DNA of 8,024 bases from Desulfobulbaceae bacterium (GTDB lineage Bacteria > Desulfobacterota > Desulfobulbia > Desulfobulbales > SURF-16): positions 1 to 8,024 of the forward strand of contig JALNXE010000146.1 of assembly GCA_023230525.1 (NCBI GenBank), given 5' to 3'. Positions 4,987 through 8,024 of the stretch are shown here, piece by piece. Within the stretch, counting starts at the first letter, position 1. The number at the start of each line of letters is the position of its first letter. Below the pieces are notes generated by a model. That model saw only the letters and a program-made list of their open reading frames with translations, was not told where the DNA came from and searched no databases. The position numbers were made by a program, and so were the translations under genes.

Positions 4987-5631
4987 ATGAAAGAACAGCA
5001 CATACCGGTGGCCAGGGAAGGTTATCCCTTTATTGGTTTCGCCGCCTTCCTGACCATGATTTTTGCCCTGCTCGGTTATGATATCATCGCCTTCTGGGCC
5101 ATGCTGCTTACCGGTTTTGTCCTCTATTTCTTCCGGGACCCGAGCCGGATTATCCCTGCCGCGCCGGATGCCCTGGTTTCTCCGGCTGACGGCAAAGTGA
5201 TCCTGGTGGAGAAGGTCTTTGATGACCGGTTTGTCAATGAACAGGTCTATAAGGTCAGCATCTTCATGAACGTCTTTAATGTTCATGTGAACAGAGCACC
5301 TTTCCCCGGCACGGTTCACACCATCACCTATTCACCCGGCCGGTTTTATTCGGCCGATACGGAACGGGGCGGCCTGGAAAACGAATTCTGCGCCGTCACC
5401 ATGGCCACCGATTCAGGTCAGCGCTTTGCCGTTGTCCAGATTGCCGGTCTCATTGCCCGCCGGATTGTCTGCTGGGCGGAGCAGGGTGATTCGCTCAGCC
5501 GCGGCCAGCGTTTCGGGCTGATCCGCTTCGGTTCCCGGGTGGACCTCTACCTGCCGCTGAAAACCCAGCTCGAGATAGCAACCGGCCAGAAGGTCAAGGC
5601 CGGCGAGACGGTGCTCGGGTACCTTTCCTGA
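4987..5631 (+). CDS. psd: Phosphatidylserine decarboxylase, short form
   Basis: Decarboxylates phosphatidylserine to phosphatidylethanolamine at the inner membrane with a pyruvoyl cofactor made by self-cleavage. The 214-residue product is the short type found in many bacteria and archaea, without the longer N-terminus of E. coli Psd. Residues 13-49 form two close hydrophobic segments ending in YFFRDPSR, the membrane anchor. SPADGKV (65-71, with Asp68), MNVFNVHVNRAP (94-105, with His100) and the processing site FGS (Gly182-Ser183) follow; cleavage before Ser183 leaves a 32-residue alpha chain. The ATG at 4987 gives the conserved N-terminus; a longer reading from TTG at 4933 would run out of the upstream hairpin and is unlikely. 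GGCGG (4973-4977) is a weak ribosome site 9 bases upstream. psd is often followed by pssA; here only an apparent remnant follows. Confidence 0.94.
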   Translation: MKEQHIPVAREGYPFIGFAAFLTMIFALLGYDIIAFWAMLLTGFVLYFFRDPSRIIPAAPDALVSPADGKVILVEKVFDDRFVNEQVYKVSIFMNVFNVHVNRAPFPGTVHTITYSPGRFYSADTERGGLENEFCAVTMATDSGQRFAVVQIAGLIARRIVCWAEQGDSLSRGQRFGLIRFGSRVDLYLPLKTQLEIATGQKVKAGETVLGYLS

Positions 5632-5701
5632 AATTTTTCTGTGCAATTAGAGTGCTTTGCCTTTGGGGTGAATTATTATAGTATGGAATAATATCTTTTC
5701 C

Positions 5702-5757
5702 GCTGACATTGGACTGTCAGCAGGCCCGGACCGGTGCCGGGGTGTTGCGGTTTTTTT
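5702..5757 (+). terminator. Hairpins and T7 run between psd and the pssA remnant
   Basis: GCTGACA (5702-5708) and TGTCAGC (5715-5721) form a perfect 7-bp hairpin with a six-base loop. CCCGG (5725-5729) and CCGGG (5737-5741) can form a second one. Seven T residues stand at 5751-5757, 9 bases after the second stem. The distance is longer than in a standard intrinsic terminator, so this may be a weak terminator or attenuator. An AT-rich patch just upstream (5671-5695) has -10-like hexamers such as TATAGT (5677-5682), but no well-spaced -35 box. Confidence 0.35.
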
Positions 5758-5771
5758 GGGGGACTGACGTG

Positions 5772-5981
5772 ATGCGAAATAACAATCAGCTGGAAAATGG
5801 TCCGCGCGGTTCGGTATACCTGCTTCCCAACCTACTGCTCATTATGGTCGTTGCCACTAAGCCTCAGGTTACTCTGTTTTTCATCGGTGTTCTCTCTATC
5901 CTATCCGGACCCCTGGCGGGGGTTTACCGGATGCTTGACAACCAGCAAAAAGAGGTAATCGAAAAAGAATTAGTTGGGTAA
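5772..5981 (+). pseudogene. pssA: Core-deleted phosphatidylserine synthase remnant (likely)
   Basis: A 69-codon ORF whose two ends look like the two ends of bacterial PssA (CDP-diacylglycerol-serine O-phosphatidyltransferase). Residues 12-22 (RGSVYLLPNLL) resemble the start of PssA just before its first membrane helix. Residues 24-53 (from IMVVATKPQVTLF to LSGPLAGVYRM) resemble its last helix and end. The middle, with the CDP-alcohol phosphotransferase signature DGxxARxxxxxxxxGxxxDxxxD and most helices, is absent. Full PssA is roughly 240-280 residues, so about 180 or more seem lost, with the frame kept. GGGGG (5758-5762) stands 9 bases before the ATG. The place between psd and leuA is where pssA occurs in related gene orders (recalled, not searched). 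The ORF could still yield a small membrane protein with one long hydrophobic stretch. The homology is judged by eye; an unrelated small membrane protein is the alternative. Confidence 0.62.
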
Positions 5982-6026
5982 AGACAGCTTCCGCCTGGAG
6001 TGGGCGGCTCGATAGAGGATAACATT

Positions 6027-7583
6027 ATGACAAACGGTAACGTAGCAGCAGAGAGAGAGAAGGTTTTCATCTTTGACACCACCCTGCGGGACGGCGAGCA
6101 GTCCCCCGGGGCCAGCATGAACATGCAGGAGAAATTCCGCCTGGCCCAGCAGCTGGTGAAGTTGCAGGTGGACGTGATTGAGGCCGGTTTTCCCGTTGCC
6201 TCGGTGGGCGACTTCGACTGCGTCAAAAATATTGCCGACAATATCACCGGCGTGCAGGTGGCGGCCCTGGCCCGGGCCAATCAGAAGGATATCGATACGG
6301 CCTGGGAGGCCCTGAAGAAAGGGGATAACCCGCGCATCCACACCTTTCTCGCCACCTCGGACATCCATCTGCAACATAAACTGCGCATGAGCCGGGAGCA
6401 GATGCTTGAACTGGCGGTTGCCTCGGTGCGGCATGCGGCGAAATACACCGCCAATGTGGAGTTTTCCGCCGAGGATGCCTCCCGCAGTGATCTGGATTTC
6501 GTCTGCCGGGTATTTGAGGCGGTGATTGCGGCCGGCGCCACCACGGTGAACTTTCCGGATACCACCGGCTATGCCCTGCCGGATGAATTCGGCGCCAAGA
6601 TCGCCTATCTGATGGAAAATACGGCCAATATCCATAAGGCCGTGGTGAGCGTGCACTGCCATAATGATCTCGGCCTGGCCGTGGCCAACTCACTGGCCGC
6701 CATCAAGGCCGGGGCCCGCCAGGTGGAGGCGACCATCAACGGCCTCGGCGAGCGGGCAGGCAACACGGCCATGGAAGAGGTGGTCATGGCGCTGCGCACC
6801 AGGGCCGATCAGATCAATGTGCGCACCGATATCGTCACCGAATACATCCATGCCTCCAGCCGCATGGTCAGCTCCATCACCGGCATCATGGTGCAGCCCA
6901 ACAAGGCCATTGTCGGCGCCAATGCCTTTGCCCATGAGTCAGGCATCCATCAGGACGGGATGCTCAAGGAAAGGACCACGTACGAGATCATGAATCCCTG
7001 CGATATCGGTCTCACCTCCGGCAATCTGGTGCTGGGCAAACACTCCGGCCGGCATGCCCTGAAGGAACGGGTCAAGACCCTGGGCTACGATAATCTCACC
7101 GATGAGGAGCTCAATCGCGTTTTCCACCGTTTCAAGGGGCTGGCGGATGTCAAGAAGGAGATGTTTGACGAGGATCTGGAGGCCATTCTGCTGGACGAGA
7201 TCGTCCGTATTCCGGAGACCTATCAGCTGCTGTCCCTGGGGGCCATGAGCGGCAATAAGACCATGCCCACCTCGGCGGTGAAACTGCTGGTGGAGGGCAA
7301 GGAGGTGCAGGATGCCGGCCTGGGGGTTGGTCCCATTGACAGCGCCTTCCGCACCATCGCCAAGCTCACCGGCACCACCAGCAAGCTGCTCTATTTCGCC
7401 GTCAGCTCCATTACCGGCGGCACCGATGCCCAGGGCGAGGTGATGGTCCGGGTTGAGGATGAAGGAAAGATCGTTATTGGTCAGGGTGCTGATCCGGATA
7501 TTATCACCGCATCGGCCAAGGCTTACTTGAACGCCCTGAACCGTTTGGTATATTTAAAAAAAGAAAGAATAAGCAAGGGTTGA
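6027..7583 (+). CDS. leuA: 2-isopropylmalate synthase
   Basis: Condenses acetyl-CoA with 2-ketoisovalerate to 2-isopropylmalate, the committed step of leucine synthesis. The 518 residues fit the E. coli type (523). The N-terminal TIM barrel has FDTTLRDGEQSPG (16-28, metal ligand Asp17), the HCHND metal site (His210, His212), GARQVEATINGLGERAGN with Asn246 as ligand, and HESGIHQDGMLK. The C-terminal half has the linker and regulatory domain with VGPIDSAFRTI, where leucine usually binds for feedback inhibition. Citramalate synthase and homocitrate synthase are related, but the whole pattern favours LeuA. The ATG at 6027 is chosen because AGAGGA (6014-6019) lies 7 bases upstream; the GTG at 6000 would add 9 residues and has no ribosome site. 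A 5-bp stem (5991-5995 with 6003-6007) precedes the ribosome site. asd follows after 3 bp, so the two are almost surely co-transcribed. Confidence 0.95.
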   Translation: MTNGNVAAEREKVFIFDTTLRDGEQSPGASMNMQEKFRLAQQLVKLQVDVIEAGFPVASVGDFDCVKNIADNITGVQVAALARANQKDIDTAWEALKKGDNPRIHTFLATSDIHLQHKLRMSREQMLELAVASVRHAAKYTANVEFSAEDASRSDLDFVCRVFEAVIAAGATTVNFPDTTGYALPDEFGAKIAYLMENTANIHKAVVSVHCHNDLGLAVANSLAAIKAGARQVEATINGLGERAGNTAMEEVVMALRTRADQINVRTDIVTEYIHASSRMVSSITGIMVQPNKAIVGANAFAHESGIHQDGMLKERTTYEIMNPCDIGLTSGNLVLGKHSGRHALKERVKTLGYDNLTDEELNRVFHRFKGLADVKKEMFDEDLEAILLDEIVRIPETYQLLSLGAMSGNKTMPTSAVKLLVEGKEVQDAGLGVGPIDSAFRTIAKLTGTTSKLLYFAVSSITGGTDAQGEVMVRVEDEGKIVIGQGADPDIITASAKAYLNALNRLVYLKKERISKG

Positions 7584-7586
7584 AAA

Positions 7587-8024
7587 ATGAGTCGATCAGA
7601 AGGGTATAATGTTGCGGTGGCCGGCGCCACCGGTGCGGTTGGCGGCGCCATGCTCGATGTATTGGAACGCAGGAATTTTCCGGTAAAGGAACTCAGGCTG
7701 CTTGCTTCCGAACGTTCGGTGGGCAAGAAGCTTGTTTTCAAGGGCCGGGAGATTGCCGTGCAGATGCTCGCTAAGGATGCCTTTACCGGTATCGATGTGG
7801 CGCTCTTTTCCGCCGGCGGGTCCCGTTCCCTGGAATTCGCCCCGGCGGCGGCGGCGGCCGGGGCGGTGGTGGTGGACAACTCCAGCGCCTTCCGCATGGA
7901 AGCCGATATCCCGCTGGTGGTGCCCGAGGTTAATCCCCAGGATATCGCCCTGTACAAGAACCGCGGCATCATCGCCAATCCGAACTGTTCCACCATTCAG
8001 ATGCTGGTGGCGCTGAAACCGATC
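7587..8024 (+). CDS. asd: Aspartate-semialdehyde dehydrogenase (5' part)
   Basis: Reduces aspartyl phosphate to aspartate semialdehyde with NADPH, the branch point to lysine/diaminopimelate, threonine, methionine and isoleucine. The first 146 codons are present and the frame is open at the window end. Reading by eye, residues 8-20 (NVAVAGATGAVGG) are the NADP-binding Rossmann loop. LFSAGGSRS (about 76-84), VDNSSAFRM and VPEVNP follow, and NPNCST holds the catalytic Cys134, near the position of Cys135 in the E. coli enzyme. AAGGG (7574-7578) lies 8 bases before the ATG, inside the last codons of leuA, and the intergenic gap is 3 bp. In many genomes asd follows leuB; here it follows leuA directly, with leuC, leuD and leuB not in between. 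About 190-200 codons are missing, judged from the usual length near 340 residues. Confidence 0.95.
   Translation, partial: MSRSEGYNVAVAGATGAVGGAMLDVLERRNFPVKELRLLASERSVGKKLVFKGREIAVQMLAKDAFTGIDVALFSAGGSRSLEFAPAAAAAGAVVVDNSSAFRMEADIPLVVPEVNPQDIALYKNRGIIANPNCSTIQMLVALKPI

Noticed and set aside
8..5631. Functional link between two pyruvoyl enzymes, PanD and Psd, in one window
   Set aside because: Both self-process at Gly-Ser, but they are unrelated families, lie 4.6 kb apart and need no shared partner; coincidence is the simplest reading.
5709..5771. Longer start for the pssA remnant at 5709
   Set aside because: It would begin inside the loop of a hairpin and has no ribosome site; the ATG at 5772 has GGGGG at a suitable distance.

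Overview
The window reads as a bacterial chromosome segment of housekeeping biosynthesis genes, all on the + strand. The futalosine route to menaquinone (mqnB, mqnD), beside panD and an ilvB-ilvN-psd-pssA-leuA-asd type gene order, recalls Desulfobacterota/Desulfuromonadota (former Deltaproteobacteria). That placement is inferred from remembered gene order and protein style, with no database search.

Layout. Positions 8-1071 hold panD (aspartate decarboxylase, beta-alanine for CoA) and, 2 bp later, mqnB (futalosine hydrolase). Positions 1072-1299 hold a composite repeat: two inverted arrays of 7-bp units around a REPIN-like pair of REP hairpins. Then comes mqnD (1300-2133). Positions 2134-2629 are a long non-coding stretch with a second inverted heptamer repeat, AT-rich inverted repeats and two sigma70-type promoter candidates facing ilvB. 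ilvB and ilvN (2630-4849) encode the large and regulatory subunits of acetohydroxyacid synthase. Two hairpins (4860-4936) separate ilvN from psd (phosphatidylserine decarboxylase, 4987-5631). A 69-codon ORF at 5772-5981 looks like the two ends of pssA (phosphatidylserine synthase) joined in frame, with the catalytic core gone. leuA (6027-7583) and the first 146 codons of asd (7587 to the window end) close the window.

How the genes work together. MqnB and MqnD are two steps of one pathway. IlvBN supplies acetolactate for valine and, through 2-ketoisovalerate, the substrate of LeuA. 2-Ketoisovalerate also feeds pantothenate, to which PanD contributes beta-alanine. Asd channels aspartate into lysine, threonine, methionine and isoleucine. 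Psd makes phosphatidylethanolamine from the phosphatidylserine that an intact PssA would make.

No defence system, phage, CRISPR array or clearly new gene system is visible. The points worth a second look are the heptamer/REPIN repeats around mqnD, the apparent core-deleted pssA, and the unusual hairpins between ilvN and psd.
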